Shown here piece after piece: positions 9,230 to 18,123 of a stretch of 64,000 bases of DNA (positions within the stretch are counted from its first letter, which is position 1; the number at the start of each line of letters is the position of its first letter). The notes below the pieces were generated by a model. That model saw only the letters and a list, made by a program, of their open reading frames with translations. It had not been told where the DNA came from and made no database searches. A program made the translations under genes and the position numbers. The stretch comes from Chthoniobacter flavus Ellin428 (GTDB lineage Bacteria; Verrucomicrobiota; Verrucomicrobiia; Chthoniobacterales; Chthoniobacteraceae): the NCBI RefSeq assembly GCF_000173075.1, contig NZ_ABVL01000023.1, positions 31,945 to 95,944 of the forward strand, given 5' to 3'.

Positions 9230-12012
9230 GGTGCGGGGGCGGCGAAGGCCTTGAGAATTGCCCAAATTTCTTCCGCAGGAGCATCAAAATTATCGCCGAT
9301 GAAGAACCGATCGCCCCAAGCAAGATCGGTCCCTGTCCATGCGGCGAGCCGTTCGTTGCCCAGGCAAAGAGTCAGCTCCGGTAATTTGGGATTGGCACAA
9401 CGAAGATGCAGCAGCCCGCAGCTATCGATCCAGGCGCGACGGCCATCCTGCCACCGTGCCATTTTCAACGAATAACCCAGCCGCGAGGATGTCTGGACCG
9501 GTACGAAATCCTGCACATCTTTTGGCGGCTCGGTGGGAACCGAATGGAGAACGATCGCCGATTCTGTCGATTCGCTCCCTTGGGCAAAACCCAGCCAGCA
9601 CCACCTGTCCGCCGACAGCCCCAGGCAGATTTTTCCCTGGCCGGTGAAACCCAGACGATGAATACGACGGCGCACCGCGAGGGCCAGTGGCGATGATGGC
9701 GAAAACCAAAATTTATCCGAAATCGGGTGCGGCGCCGGCCATTTTTTGCGGCTGGGTAAATCGACGAACATTTTCTTGCCGTCCGCAAGGAGCACGAGCA
9801 AACGACGGCCATCGTCGGCGACGCGCAGGACGACCCGCAACTCGCCCAGCTGCATGATGGGAGTGCCGCTTCCGTTATAGACTTTGCCATTGCTCAACAC
9901 GGCCCATGGCATCACGGAATCCTCGTTGTGAAAGACCTGCAGAATCTTTCCTCCTGGCAGTTCGTTCAGGAACACGATCGGATCCAGGTTCAATTGCTGT
10001 CCATTCCAACTCAGCACGCACCACACGCCTCGATGGTTGAGAAAGTACCGGCCGTGAGAATTTCCGGGAGAGAGAAACGCCAGGCTCAACATCGCGCCTG
10101 TTTTCAGGTCGTGGACCTGGGCGCGATCGGTGCACACGACGAAGATGACATCGCTGCGAATGTCGACCCGAAGGGCGGGCTGGGTCAGTTCCCAGTCGTG
10201 GCTGTGCAGGAGTGCGCCTTCCAGGGAGAAGACCCGGCAGGTGAGGTGCCGGAGGCCGTTGATGGTCTTCGCAACGCACAGTGAGCCGTCGGGAAGCTCT
10301 CCCAGCCATACGGCGCGGCCGAGCGGCAGCTCGGTGGTGACGGTGCGCGCGCCGCGTAGGGACCAACTCGGGGTTCGGACAGCAGGATCCCAAACGAGCA
10401 GCCGCCGATCTTTCATCACACACGCGCCGCCGCCGTTTCGCCGCCGAATGGATTTCTGAACCGTGCCGAGCACCGGTATGAGCAGGGGAAAAGGCTTTCG
10501 TGACAGGATCAACAGCAATTCGGGATTGGCCGTGCGGTCAACCAGCATCGGCCGCTTCCCGGCTTCCGCCGCCGGTGGAAACAAAGCTTCGATATCCACT
10601 TGGGCTGCGCACAGCGGCGACCCGCCGTGGGGATGGCGGAGTAAAGCGAAATGGCCGTCGCGTTCTACGAGCGCAACGTAGAGCGCGTCGAAATGGGCCC
10701 TCGCGAGTTCGCTCTGAAAGTCGGGATCTTCCCAAACTTCTCGATGCGTGATGAGCACGCCCTCGGGGCGCTCTTCCTGCTGGAGACGCGTGTGAAAGGC
10801 AGTCAGCGCCAGTCCGGGATGCGCATGGGGTTCCAGCTTCCCGAGATGGGCGATCACCCCTTCCCTGCTGAGCAGGTCGACCGCCGCGATCTCATGGCCG
10901 CTGGCGCGAAAAATTGTACACTTCTCGTGAACGGAACTCTTCGCCACCAGGGCGAGGGCCACCGCCGTGGCCAGCACGCGCGGCGTTCCCCACAGCCGCA
11001 CGCCGGAATCGAGCAGAATGGCGAGCGTGCTGGGCGGCTCTTTGGCCGGAGGTTCGCGACGCAGATAGAGCGCTTCATTCACCGCGATCCGCACCGCGAG
11101 GGTGAGATCGTCGTGGGCGAGCTCACTCAACAGGAGACGGTCGGGGTTGCCCCGATTAGTGATATCCGCAAAACCGCCGATCGGCATTTCGTCCTGTTCC
11201 GAGAGCCGGCGGGGCAACTGGATCGCCGCCATGAAATCGCGCACCAATCGCGCGAACCCGGAGTGCTCGGCATCGGCCTGCAATTCCTCAATTACCTGCC
11301 GGACTCGAGTCGCCGGGGGGATAGGCACTGGAGCTGGATGGGGCACTTCGTCGAGGCCGGTGCGAAGGCGCAGTTCCAGCGTCTCCAAATCCATCCGGCC
11401 AAAGCCTTCGTGCATAATCTGCCACGACCAGTCGATGTAGTGCGTCGGCGCGATCGCATTATTCAACATCGTGTCCGTCAGCACACCGGATCGGACGATC
11501 TCGAGCAGGGAGTGGTAGCATTCCGGGGATTTTCCACTGCCTGCGGGTGGATACTTTCCGCGTCCCGCAGTTTTTTGGCCAAAAAGCATCTCGGCCACCG
11601 TCGCCTTGGCCTTCCACGAGGCGCGCAAATCCGCCGGGAGCTGGGAAACGGCGCTCAAGTCATTTTCGACCGAGGCCTGCATCTGCCGGAACTGTTCATG
11701 AGCAGTCTGAAACGTCAGTTGCTTGCCATCATCCAACTCGCCTTCCTTGCGGGTCGGAGCCCAGCTTCTCGCAAATGATCCGGAGTCTGGCAGTCGGACC
11801 TTGCCGCGAAACGCCGCGAGCAGAAGGACGAGCGCGTCAAAAGGGGGCCACTCGTGTGGGATCAACCACTCGAGGATCTGGATGATCTCCTGCCGGAAGG
11901 CGATGGTGGTGCCGTCCTTCCAGGCGAGCACATCGCCATCGTCGGTCCAATGCCACGCCGATTGGCGGCTGGATGCGAGATAGATGATTGCCGATTTGTG
12001 CGGGTCATCCAT
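9226..12012 (-). CDS. vWA domain plus beta-propeller protein of a MoxR ternary system
   Basis: The start MDDPHKSAII at 12012 overlaps the upstream stop by 8 bases; longer readings run through antisense-like, Arg-rich sequence. The protein has 928 residues. The N-terminus (1-75) carries the pattern WxDGxTIAFR...LPPF..LLLLAA, which I associate with these systems. A vWA-like domain starts near residue 325 (LAILLDSGVRLWG). Its metal site reads D-S-G-V-R instead of the usual DxSxS, so metal binding is doubtful. Residues about 525-928 are a beta-propeller. In MoxR-vWA pairs the vWA protein is usually the substrate adaptor or effector arm of the AAA ATPase. Here the propeller is probably the recognition module. 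Stop at 9226, overlapping the next start. Confidence 0.75.
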   Translation of the reverse strand: MDDPHKSAIIYLASSRQSAWHWTDDGDVLAWKDGTTIAFRQEIIQILEWLIPHEWPPFDALVLLLAAFRGKVRLPDSGSFARSWAPTRKEGELDDGKQLTFQTAHEQFRQMQASVENDLSAVSQLPADLRASWKAKATVAEMLFGQKTAGRGKYPPAGSGKSPECYHSLLEIVRSGVLTDTMLNNAIAPTHYIDWSWQIMHEGFGRMDLETLELRLRTGLDEVPHPAPVPIPPATRVRQVIEELQADAEHSGFARLVRDFMAAIQLPRRLSEQDEMPIGGFADITNRGNPDRLLLSELAHDDLTLAVRIAVNEALYLRREPPAKEPPSTLAILLDSGVRLWGTPRVLATAVALALVAKSSVHEKCTIFRASGHEIAAVDLLSREGVIAHLGKLEPHAHPGLALTAFHTRLQQEERPEGVLITHREVWEDPDFQSELARAHFDALYVALVERDGHFALLRHPHGGSPLCAAQVDIEALFPPAAEAGKRPMLVDRTANPELLLILSRKPFPLLIPVLGTVQKSIRRRNGGGACVMKDRRLLVWDPAVRTPSWSLRGARTVTTELPLGRAVWLGELPDGSLCVAKTINGLRHLTCRVFSLEGALLHSHDWELTQPALRVDIRSDVIFVVCTDRAQVHDLKTGAMLSLAFLSPGNSHGRYFLNHRGVWCVLSWNGQQLNLDPIVFLNELPGGKILQVFHNEDSVMPWAVLSNGKVYNGSGTPIMQLGELRVVLRVADDGRRLLVLLADGKKMFVDLPSRKKWPAPHPISDKFWFSPSSPLALAVRRRIHRLGFTGQGKICLGLSADRWCWLGFAQGSESTESAIVLHSVPTEPPKDVQDFVPVQTSSRLGYSLKMARWQDGRRAWIDSCGLLHLRCANPKLPELTLCLGNERLAAWTGTDLAWGDRFFIGDNFDAPAEEIWAILKAFAAPAP

Positions 12013-12733
12013 GGCCGAGCGCCTCCGCCGTCCAACGCACCGCGCTGCGCAGCGCGGGGACGAATTGTTCCTCCCGCAAAATTTCCCATGATCCGTCGGC
12101 GTGAGCGAAAGCAGTGTCGCCCATGCCGAGCGCCAGCCAGCGGCGGAGCACTCGCGGTTCGAGCGCCGGTTCGCAGGCAAAGCCGCAGGGAACGGCCACG
12201 CCTTCCTGCAAATGAAAACGTTGTCCGGCAATGGCCGGCGAGGGTGTGCCCTCGATCCACACGCGCCCATCGCGCGCGGCGGCAAAACGGAGTGGGCGCA
12301 AACGCACAGCCGAGACTTCCTCTGCCCAGGCGAGCCACGAGGCGATATTCGTGAGCAACGCATTCGCGGGCAACTCGATCGCCGAGCGCATGAGACGGAG
12401 CGGAGCGGGTTCGTCCGGCTGAGTCGCGCCGAGCGCCTGCGGCAGCGTGACCGGCAGCCACTCGCGCAGCGGACGCCATTGCGTGGCGGTGAGCCGGCCT
12501 TTCGGCACGCGGTGCCCTTCGGCGATCAATTGCCCGTCCGCTTGCACGGCAAAGCGGTGCAGACCGGAAATTTTTTGCAGGGCGAGGGCCAGGGGATCGT
12601 TCCACGACGGACCACGGAGCCAGACGGTGTCGGCCAGCGGCGCGACCTCCAGGCCGGGAAGCAGACGCAACGCCGCCAGACCCTCCGCCCCGGCTGCGTC
12701 GATACAAGCCACCCAATTCGCTGCGGTGCTCAT
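12005..12733 (-). CDS. bpX2-like component of a MoxR-vWA-propeller system
   Basis: 242 residues from MSTAANWVAC at 12733, five bases after the ATPase stop; this start is chosen because further upstream the frame reads through the ATPase gene. The protein has conserved-looking Trp and Leu patches (WLRGPSWNDPLALAL, WRPLREWLPVTLPQAL, RLMRSAIELPANALL) and ends with an amphipathic W-rich segment. There is no signal peptide and no catalytic motif. It fits the 200-250 residue bpX2-type domain found between the MoxR and vWA genes, an assignment from memory of the family pattern. Presumably it bridges ATPase and vWA protein. Confidence 0.6.
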   Translation of the reverse strand: MSTAANWVACIDAAGAEGLAALRLLPGLEVAPLADTVWLRGPSWNDPLALALQKISGLHRFAVQADGQLIAEGHRVPKGRLTATQWRPLREWLPVTLPQALGATQPDEPAPLRLMRSAIELPANALLTNIASWLAWAEEVSAVRLRPLRFAAARDGRVWIEGTPSPAIAGQRFHLQEGVAVPCGFACEPALEPRVLRRWLALGMGDTAFAHADGSWEILREEQFVPALRSAVRWTAEALGHG

Positions 12734-12737
12734 GATT

Positions 12738-13895
12738 TCAGCGTTTGAACTGAGTCCACAGTTCCGCGACTTTCTGCGCCAGGAATTCTCGCTGCTGCTG
12801 GTCGGCCACCCATTGGCAACGGCCATCGAGAATGCCCAGCCGGTCGCGCAGATAAGCGAGCTCAGTGGCATCGGCTTTCGGTAATTGCGCGGCGATGGCC
12901 TCAAGATCGCGCGCCAGGTGTTCGGCATCGGCTTCCTCGCCGGCGCGGGAGCGTGGGTGATCGCCCCCCGCCGCCGCTTCCTGTCCGAGCGCCGTGTTGA
13001 CGAGCGATTGCAGGACTTCGCACTGCTCCTCGGTATCCCAGATGTGCTTGAGCACCCACAGGTCCGAGAGACGTGCGGCCATGCGCGTGCAGAGCAGTGC
13101 GCTGGCGGCGATGAGCCGTTGCAATTTTACCGCGCGCCGGTCGGACAAGACGATGCCCGCGTGACGAATGCGCTGCACGAGTTCCGCGTAGGGCCCGCGC
13201 ACCGCGGTGAGATCGACGAGCGGGAGCAGCTTTTGCAACGCTTCCACATCGTCGAAGTGCAAGGTGGCGGGCGGCAAATGTTCGGCTCGTTGCTGTTTCC
13301 AACCCGCGTCGAGCACGGCAATGAGCTGTTCGGGAGCGACGTTGTTCGAGCGCACGCGGAGCAGGAAGCGGTCGAAGAGCGCCTTCAGCGCTTCGTCTTC
13401 GGGGAGATGATTGCTTGCGCCGACGAACATCAGCGCGCGCATCCGCCGTGACTCCTTGCCGCGGCGAAAGAGCCGTTCATTCAGCGCGAGCAACAGGCTG
13501 TTGAGGATCGCGCTATTGGCATTGAGCAGCTCATCGAGAAAGACGAGTGACGCTTTCGGCCAGCATGCCTTCGGTGTTGGTGACCAGCTCGCCCTCGCGC
13601 AGCTTGCGGATATCGAATGGGCCAAAGAGTTCATTCGCCTCGGTGAAAGCGGGTGAGCAGATAGTCGAAAGCTGTGGCCGCCCATGCGCTCGGCGAAGTT
13701 CGTGAACCCAGCGCGCTTTTCGCCGTGCCGGGAGGGCCGAGCAGGAACAGGTTTTCGCCGCCCCACGAGGCAGAGCCCGAGCAGGTCGACGATTTCGTCT
13801 TTACCCACGAAGCTTTGCTTCATGGGGTCGAGCACTTCGGCGTGGAGCCGGCGGGCTATCTCGAGGGCGGAGGGATGTTCGACAGAGGTGCTCAT
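12738..13895 (-). CDS. MoxR-family AAA ATPase (six single-base insertions in the P-loop region)
   Basis: The frame is open for 385 codons, but residues about 45-120 are nonsense as written. Dropping one base at each of 13554-13556, 13646-13648, 13668-13670, 13696-13697, 13707-13709 and 13761-13764 restores GGENLFLLGPPGTAKSALV (Walker A), FDYLLTRFTEANELFGPFD, LVTNTEGMLAE and SLVFLDELLNANSAI (Walker B with sensor region). The result is a normal MoxR ATPase of 383 residues. Six insertions leave the net frame unchanged, which hides the damage. The rest is ordinary MoxR: sensor 1 near VGASNH and a helical lid. The start overlaps the upstream stop as ATGA. It is the motor of the ternary system, probably acting on a client bound by the vWA partner. 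Confidence 0.85.
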   Translation of the reverse strand: MSTSVEHPSALEIARRLHAEVLDPMKQSFVGKDEIVDLLGLCLVGRRKPVPARPSRHGEKRAGFTNFAERMGGHSFRLSAHPLSPRRMNSLAHSISASCARASWSPTPKACWPKASLVFLDELLNANSAILNSLLLALNERLFRRGKESRRMRALMFVGASNHLPEDEALKALFDRFLLRVRSNNVAPEQLIAVLDAGWKQQRAEHLPPATLHFDDVEALQKLLPLVDLTAVRGPYAELVQRIRHAGIVLSDRRAVKLQRLIAASALLCTRMAARLSDLWVLKHIWDTEEQCEVLQSLVNTALGQEAAAGGDHPRSRAGEEADAEHLARDLEAIAAQLPKADATELAYLRDRLGILDGRCQWVADQQQREFLAQKVAELWTQFKR

Positions 13896-14509
13896 GGAGT
13901 GGTTTGCAAGGCGGTGGCGATTTCCGGAGCCAGCTCGGGATAGGCGCCCAGAGCGGCTTTCGCCGCCGCGCGGACGGCATCGTCGTTCAGTCGCGCGGTG
14001 TCACCGCTGAGCAGGATCCGGTCGATATAAAGCTGGCGCAGGCAAGGGTCGCGGAGCAGACGGGCGGCATTCACCGTGCCTACGCCCTCCATGCCCACGG
14101 AAGAAAGCGGCCACGCCCGGGCCAGTGCGAGCAGTTCCGTAACGAGCGGATCGTCTGTCGAGACGCGCCGGGCGATTGCCAGGAGGTCGGGCAGAAAACG
14201 GAAAACGAGATCGACCGAGTAGTCGACCGCCGGAGATTCCGGACAGGGGCACGGCTCACGGAGAAAGGCGGCCATCTCTGCGGGCGGAATCTCCCGGCAG
14301 ACGAGTGCCTGGCATCCGCGATACAAGCGTATGGCGGCCCAAGTTGCGGCTGCGGGGACCAGATCCGGGGCGGTGCCTGGCAGGTTCTGGCGCTGCACGG
14401 CATCCCAACCCCGGACGATTTCCTCGACTGCCCCGCCGATCGTTTCCTGATCACTGACGACGGCTAAGCCATTCTCACCAAGCTGTATCAAAAATTCCGG
14501 CAAATCCAT
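13892..14509 (-). CDS. Small helical first component of the MoxR ternary system (bpX0/bpX1-like)
   Basis: 205 residues from MDLPEFLIQL at 14509; longer readings upstream are Arg/Ser/Cys-rich shadows. The stop overlaps the MoxR start as ATGA. It is predicted all-helical, with acidic and Leu-rich stretches, a central LVFRFLPDLLAIARR segment, a 'D-P-L-V-T-E-L-L-A-L-A-R-A-W-P-L-S' helix and HEAT-like C-terminal residues. There is no enzyme motif, signal peptide or membrane segment. Several bpX systems carry a small gene in front of MoxR; I cannot tell which subfamily this is. Role: probable accessory or regulatory subunit. Confidence 0.6.
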   Translation of the reverse strand: MDLPEFLIQLGENGLAVVSDQETIGGAVEEIVRGWDAVQRQNLPGTAPDLVPAAATWAAIRLYRGCQALVCREIPPAEMAAFLREPCPCPESPAVDYSVDLVFRFLPDLLAIARRVSTDDPLVTELLALARAWPLSSVGMEGVGTVNAARLLRDPCLRQLYIDRILLSGDTARLNDDAVRAAAKAALGAYPELAPEIATALQTTP

Positions 14510-14606
14510 GGAGTGGGGCGGACTTTGTCGCATGAATTTCCGCGCGCGGCAAATCGGGAACGTGTGCGGAACGAGGAATTCAATCGTCACCGCGGCGTGC
14601 GCGAAT

Positions 14607-14942
14607 TTACGATGGCTCTTCGTCGCTCGACTCTTGTGCTTCCCGCCTGGAATGCCGCGCGGCCATCCAAAACAAAATGGAAGCCAGCCCGACGGCGAGC
14701 GGTGCGGGGAAGAGGAACCACAAATCCGGCATCGGCGAATCCGGCCGGATGGGAGCGACAATGTTCCAGATGAGCAGGCCGCCGAGCACGACCGAGGGCG
14801 CCGCGAGCAGCACCGCCGACCAGTGCCCACGCGATGCCGGCCAGAAGCTGATAATCCCCATCACGACGAGCATGAAGACAATCCCGAAGATCCAGGCAAG
14901 GGAGTTGTCGATGTTATCGGGATACCACGGCAAATGCGTCAC
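14607..14942 (-). CDS. Small three-helix membrane protein upstream of the MoxR operon
   Basis: 111 residues with three clear hydrophobic segments (about 17-37, 43-65 and 75-93) and a charged Arg/Ser/Glu C-terminal tail. It resembles no enzyme I recognise. The stop lies 97 bases before the start of the first MoxR-operon gene on the same strand, so it could be the first gene of that operon or a separate unit. A membrane anchor for the ternary complex is a speculative possibility. Confidence 0.55.
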   Translation of the reverse strand: MTHLPWYPDNIDNSLAWIFGIVFMLVVMGIISFWPASRGHWSAVLLAAPSVVLGGLLIWNIVAPIRPDSPMPDLWFLFPAPLAVGLASILFWMAARHSRREAQESSDEEPS

Positions 14943-15059
14943 GTGGTGTTAGGATAGCACATCACACGCCCGACGGAGGCACACCGCGAGTTGGCGGCGG
15001 GGCAGGGCAGACCCTATGCCTCTCCAGAGTAAGGAGCAAAGTTCGACCGGCTTTCCGAT

Positions 15060-15224
15060 CTAGCTTGGATAACTCCCCGTCACCATAAAGATAGTATCAG
15101 CTCCCGCGATATGAGTGGTGAACTTATCATTGTAACCGCCCAATTCCTTCATGGCGGGGTAGCTCCCGTAAAAGTTCACTTCGAGCGCATGTAGCGATTT
15201 TAATGACGCGTTCTTATTGGTAAA
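15060..15224 (-). pseudogene. Possible 3' remnant of a gene
   Basis: Read on the minus strand, this stretch gives about 54 codons ending in TAG (15060-15062) with protein-like composition: KSLHALEVNFYGSYPAMKE, then LGGYNDKFTTHIAGADTIF and MVTGSYPS. It is too short and has no convincing start; an in-frame TGA lies just upstream (15225-15227). It lies alone in the 345-base gap before the histidine kinase and is less GC-rich than its neighbours. I read it as the C-terminal leftover of a lost gene. The family is not recognised. A chance open frame cannot be excluded. Confidence 0.3.
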
Positions 15225-15287
15225 TCACAGGGGGTTTATACGTAAGTTGTCCACTGATTAGGCCTATGACTTGCTCCATAACATGAC

Positions 15288-17990
15288 ATGGCCAGCCCCC
15301 TGAACTTACTCATTGCCGAAGACAATCCCGACGATGCCGATCTGCTCATCTGGGCCCTGCGCGGTGCGGGGTTCGAGTTTGAGTATCACGTTGTCTCCAA
15401 GGAAGAGGACTTTCTTCGTTGGCTAAGTCCTTCGCTGGACTTGATTATTTCCGACTACGAGATGCCGGGATTCGGCGGCATGCGCGCGCTCGAGCTCAAG
15501 CAACTCGCCGAGATCGATGTGCCCTTCATCATCATCTCCGGCTCCATCGGCGAAGAAATGGCCGTGGAAGCAATGCGCCGCGGCGCGACGGATTACCTGC
15601 TGAAGGGGTGTCTGAGCCGGCTCGAGTCCGCCGTGACCCAAGCCATTTCCCAAAGGCGATTGCGCCATGAGCAGCTCAAAACCGTGGCGCAATTGCGCGA
15701 GAGCGAGGAACGGTTTCGCGAGGTAGTGCAAAACATCGAACAGGTCTTTTGGATGACCAATGTCGAAAAGACTGAAATGCTTTTCGTCAGTGACGCGTAT
15801 GAAAAAATCTGGGGTCACACCTGTGAAAGCTTGTACGCCTCGCCGAAGCAGTGGCTGGAAGCGATCCATCCGGAGGATCGCGAGCGCGTGCTGGCGGCCG
15901 CGCTGACCCGCCAGGTGGACGGGAGCTACCAGGAAGAATATCGCATCGTTCGCCCCGATGGCGCGGTGCGCTGGATCAGCGACCGTGCATTCCCCGTGCG
16001 CGATGCGGATGGCAATGTCTACCGCGTGGCCGGCATTTCGGAGGACGTCACCGAGCGCCGCCAGGCGCAATTCGATCTCCAGTTGTTCCGCAAGCTGGTC
16101 GACGCCTCCAACGATACTTTCGAAGTCATCGACCCGGAGTCCGGGCGCTTTTTGGACGTGAGCGCCAAAGGGCCGGCGGAGTCCGGTTTCACCCGCGAGG
16201 AATATCTCAAGATGAGGGTCTTCGATATCAACCCGGATATCCCACCGTCAGTGTGGAGCCGGTACATGGAGCAGATGCAAGCCGGCGAGGCGGTGACCGG
16301 CGAAGCGCGCCACTATTGCAAGGATGGCACTGCCTACCCGATCGAGTTCAATGGGAAATTGGTCCAGTTGGAAAAGCCGTATGTGGTGGCGGTGATTCGT
16401 GACATCTCTACGCGGAAGCTGTCGGAGGAACGCATGCGCGAGCAGGCGGCAATGCTCAATCTCGCGCACGATGCGATTTTTGTGCACGGCTATTACGACG
16501 GGCTCATCACCTTCTGGAACAAGGGCGCCGAGAATCTCTACGGATGGAGCGCGGACGAAACGCTGGGAAATCATTTCCGCGAATTCATTGACATCGATTC
16601 CGCCCAACTCGAGCAGCGGAACGCGGAACTCCTGATCAAGGATGAGTGGCACGGAGAAATCATCCAGACCGATCGCCAGGGCAAGAAAGTGATCGTGAAC
16701 TCGCGAGCGACGCTGGTGCGCGACGAGAGGGGCAAACCGAAGTCGGTGTTCCTCATTCACGCCGACATGACGGAGCAACGCGAACTCGAGGCGCGTTTCT
16801 TGCGCGCCCAGCGGATGGAGAGCATCGGCACCCTGGCCAGCGGCGTGGCCCACGATCTCAACAACATTCTCTCGCCGATCATGATGTCCGTGCCGCTGCT
16901 GCGCCGGAACCTGGAAAAGGAAACTTTCGAGAACGTGATTTCCACCATCGAACTCAGCGCCACCCGTGGCGCGGAAATCGTCAAGCAGGTGCTGACTTTC
17001 GGCCGGGGGCTCGACGGCGTGCGCCGTCCGACATCGCTCGCGTCGATCATCCAGGAAATCATCAAGATCCTCGGCCAGACCTTCCCGAAAGACATTCGCA
17101 TCGAGACGGAACTCGCTCCGGACCTCTGGCGGGTGGTCGGCGACTCCACGCAGTTGCACCAGGTGATGCTCAATCTCTGCGTGAACGCGCGCGATGCCAT
17201 GCCCACCGGCGGCAAGCTGCGTATCCGGGGTAAAAATGCCATGGTCGACAGCAGCTACGCGGGCATGCTGCCCGGCGCCACGGCCGGGCCCAATGTGATC
17301 CTGGAAGTGCAGGACGAGGGGACCGGCATCCCCCCGGAAATCGTCGAGCGCATCTTCGATCCCTTTTTCACCACGAAGGGCTTGGGCAAGGGAACCGGCC
17401 TTGGCCTTTCCACGGTGTTGGGCATCATCAAGAGTCATCACGGGCACGTCGGGGTTTCCAGCCAAACCGGCTTCGGGACGACGTTCCGCATTCACCTGCC
17501 TGCCATGGGCCAGGAAAGCGAGGACGCCAGGGCCAGCCAACCGCTCAACGGATTGCCGCGCGGCAATGGCGAATGCCTGCTCGTGGTCGATGACGAGGAA
17601 CACGTGCGCCGGCTGGTGCAATTGTCGCTCGAAGCCAGTGGCTACACCGTGTTGGTCGCGACCGATGGCACGGAGGCGCTCACCACGTTCGCCCAAAATG
17701 TGGGCCGCATCGATCTCGTCATCACCGACCTCATGATGCCTTACATGGGCGGCGTGGCGCTCATCCACGCGCTGCGCAAGATCAGGCCCGGCATCCCGAT
17801 CGTCGGCTCCACGGGCCTGGCGGAAAAGCGGCAACTCGCCGAGCTCGAGCAAATGAATATCCAGGCGCTGCTCAACAAGCCCTACGGCAGCGACACTCTG
17901 CTGCAAACCGTCCGTGAGGCCCTGGCAACGCGCGGAGGGAATGGGCATGTGGCCGCAAACGATTTAAGCGCAGCGTTGGCCGGAGGATGA
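15288..17990 (+). CDS. Hybrid sensor histidine kinase: REC-PAS-PAS-PAS-HisKA-HATPase-REC
   Basis: 900 residues, cytoplasmic, no membrane segment. It has an N-terminal receiver (about 5-125, LIAEDNPDDAD and LIISDYEMPG), three PAS domains (about 140-265, 268-380, 390-500; the first ends in a PAC motif GISEDVTERR), HisKA with the H-box GVAHDLNN (His near 521), HATPase (NARDAM, DEGTGIP, IFDPFFTTK, GKGTGLGLS) and a C-terminal receiver (LLVVDDEEHVRR, ITDLMMPYMGG, KPYG; phospho-Asp near 813). A receiver at each end means the kinase can be both input-controlled and part of a phosphorelay. No dedicated response regulator is adjacent. The start codon ATG gives the receiver domain its full length. An inverted repeat lies 35 bases after the stop. 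Confidence 0.93.
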   Translation: MASPLNLLIAEDNPDDADLLIWALRGAGFEFEYHVVSKEEDFLRWLSPSLDLIISDYEMPGFGGMRALELKQLAEIDVPFIIISGSIGEEMAVEAMRRGATDYLLKGCLSRLESAVTQAISQRRLRHEQLKTVAQLRESEERFREVVQNIEQVFWMTNVEKTEMLFVSDAYEKIWGHTCESLYASPKQWLEAIHPEDRERVLAAALTRQVDGSYQEEYRIVRPDGAVRWISDRAFPVRDADGNVYRVAGISEDVTERRQAQFDLQLFRKLVDASNDTFEVIDPESGRFLDVSAKGPAESGFTREEYLKMRVFDINPDIPPSVWSRYMEQMQAGEAVTGEARHYCKDGTAYPIEFNGKLVQLEKPYVVAVIRDISTRKLSEERMREQAAMLNLAHDAIFVHGYYDGLITFWNKGAENLYGWSADETLGNHFREFIDIDSAQLEQRNAELLIKDEWHGEIIQTDRQGKKVIVNSRATLVRDERGKPKSVFLIHADMTEQRELEARFLRAQRMESIGTLASGVAHDLNNILSPIMMSVPLLRRNLEKETFENVISTIELSATRGAEIVKQVLTFGRGLDGVRRPTSLASIIQEIIKILGQTFPKDIRIETELAPDLWRVVGDSTQLHQVMLNLCVNARDAMPTGGKLRIRGKNAMVDSSYAGMLPGATAGPNVILEVQDEGTGIPPEIVERIFDPFFTTKGLGKGTGLGLSTVLGIIKSHHGHVGVSSQTGFGTTFRIHLPAMGQESEDARASQPLNGLPRGNGECLLVVDDEEHVRRLVQLSLEASGYTVLVATDGTEALTTFAQNVGRIDLVITDLMMPYMGGVALIHALRKIRPGIPIVGSTGLAEKRQLAELEQMNIQALLNKPYGSDTLLQTVREALATRGGNGHVAANDLSAALAGG

Positions 17991-18024
17991 TTGGCGGGCG
18001 GCGATCTTCGCCGTCGGCGGGGGC

Positions 18025-18078
18025 GATGGGAGTTATGGGAGTCCTATACCTCCTATTCTTCCCATTCCTCCTATTTGT
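18025..18078. repeat. Inverted repeat of GGGAG/TCCTA words (copy 2)
   Basis: GATGGGAGTTATGGGAGTCC is followed by a pyrimidine-rich arm made of CTCCTAT and TTCCCATTCC words. The arms form an imperfect dyad just behind the histidine kinase stop. Same family as the copies at 6319, 36097 and 45266. Confidence 0.7.
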
Positions 18079-18123
18079 CGAGCGGTGCGCCGTCATCTTT
18101 GAGACGCGCAGAGGTTTGTCGAC

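Noticed and set aside
13545..13765. MoxR ATPase as a decaying pseudogene
   Set aside because: The damage is confined to 210 bases, consists only of base duplications that sum to six, and the rest of the gene and operon is intact with tight overlaps. A decaying gene would show stops and deletions.
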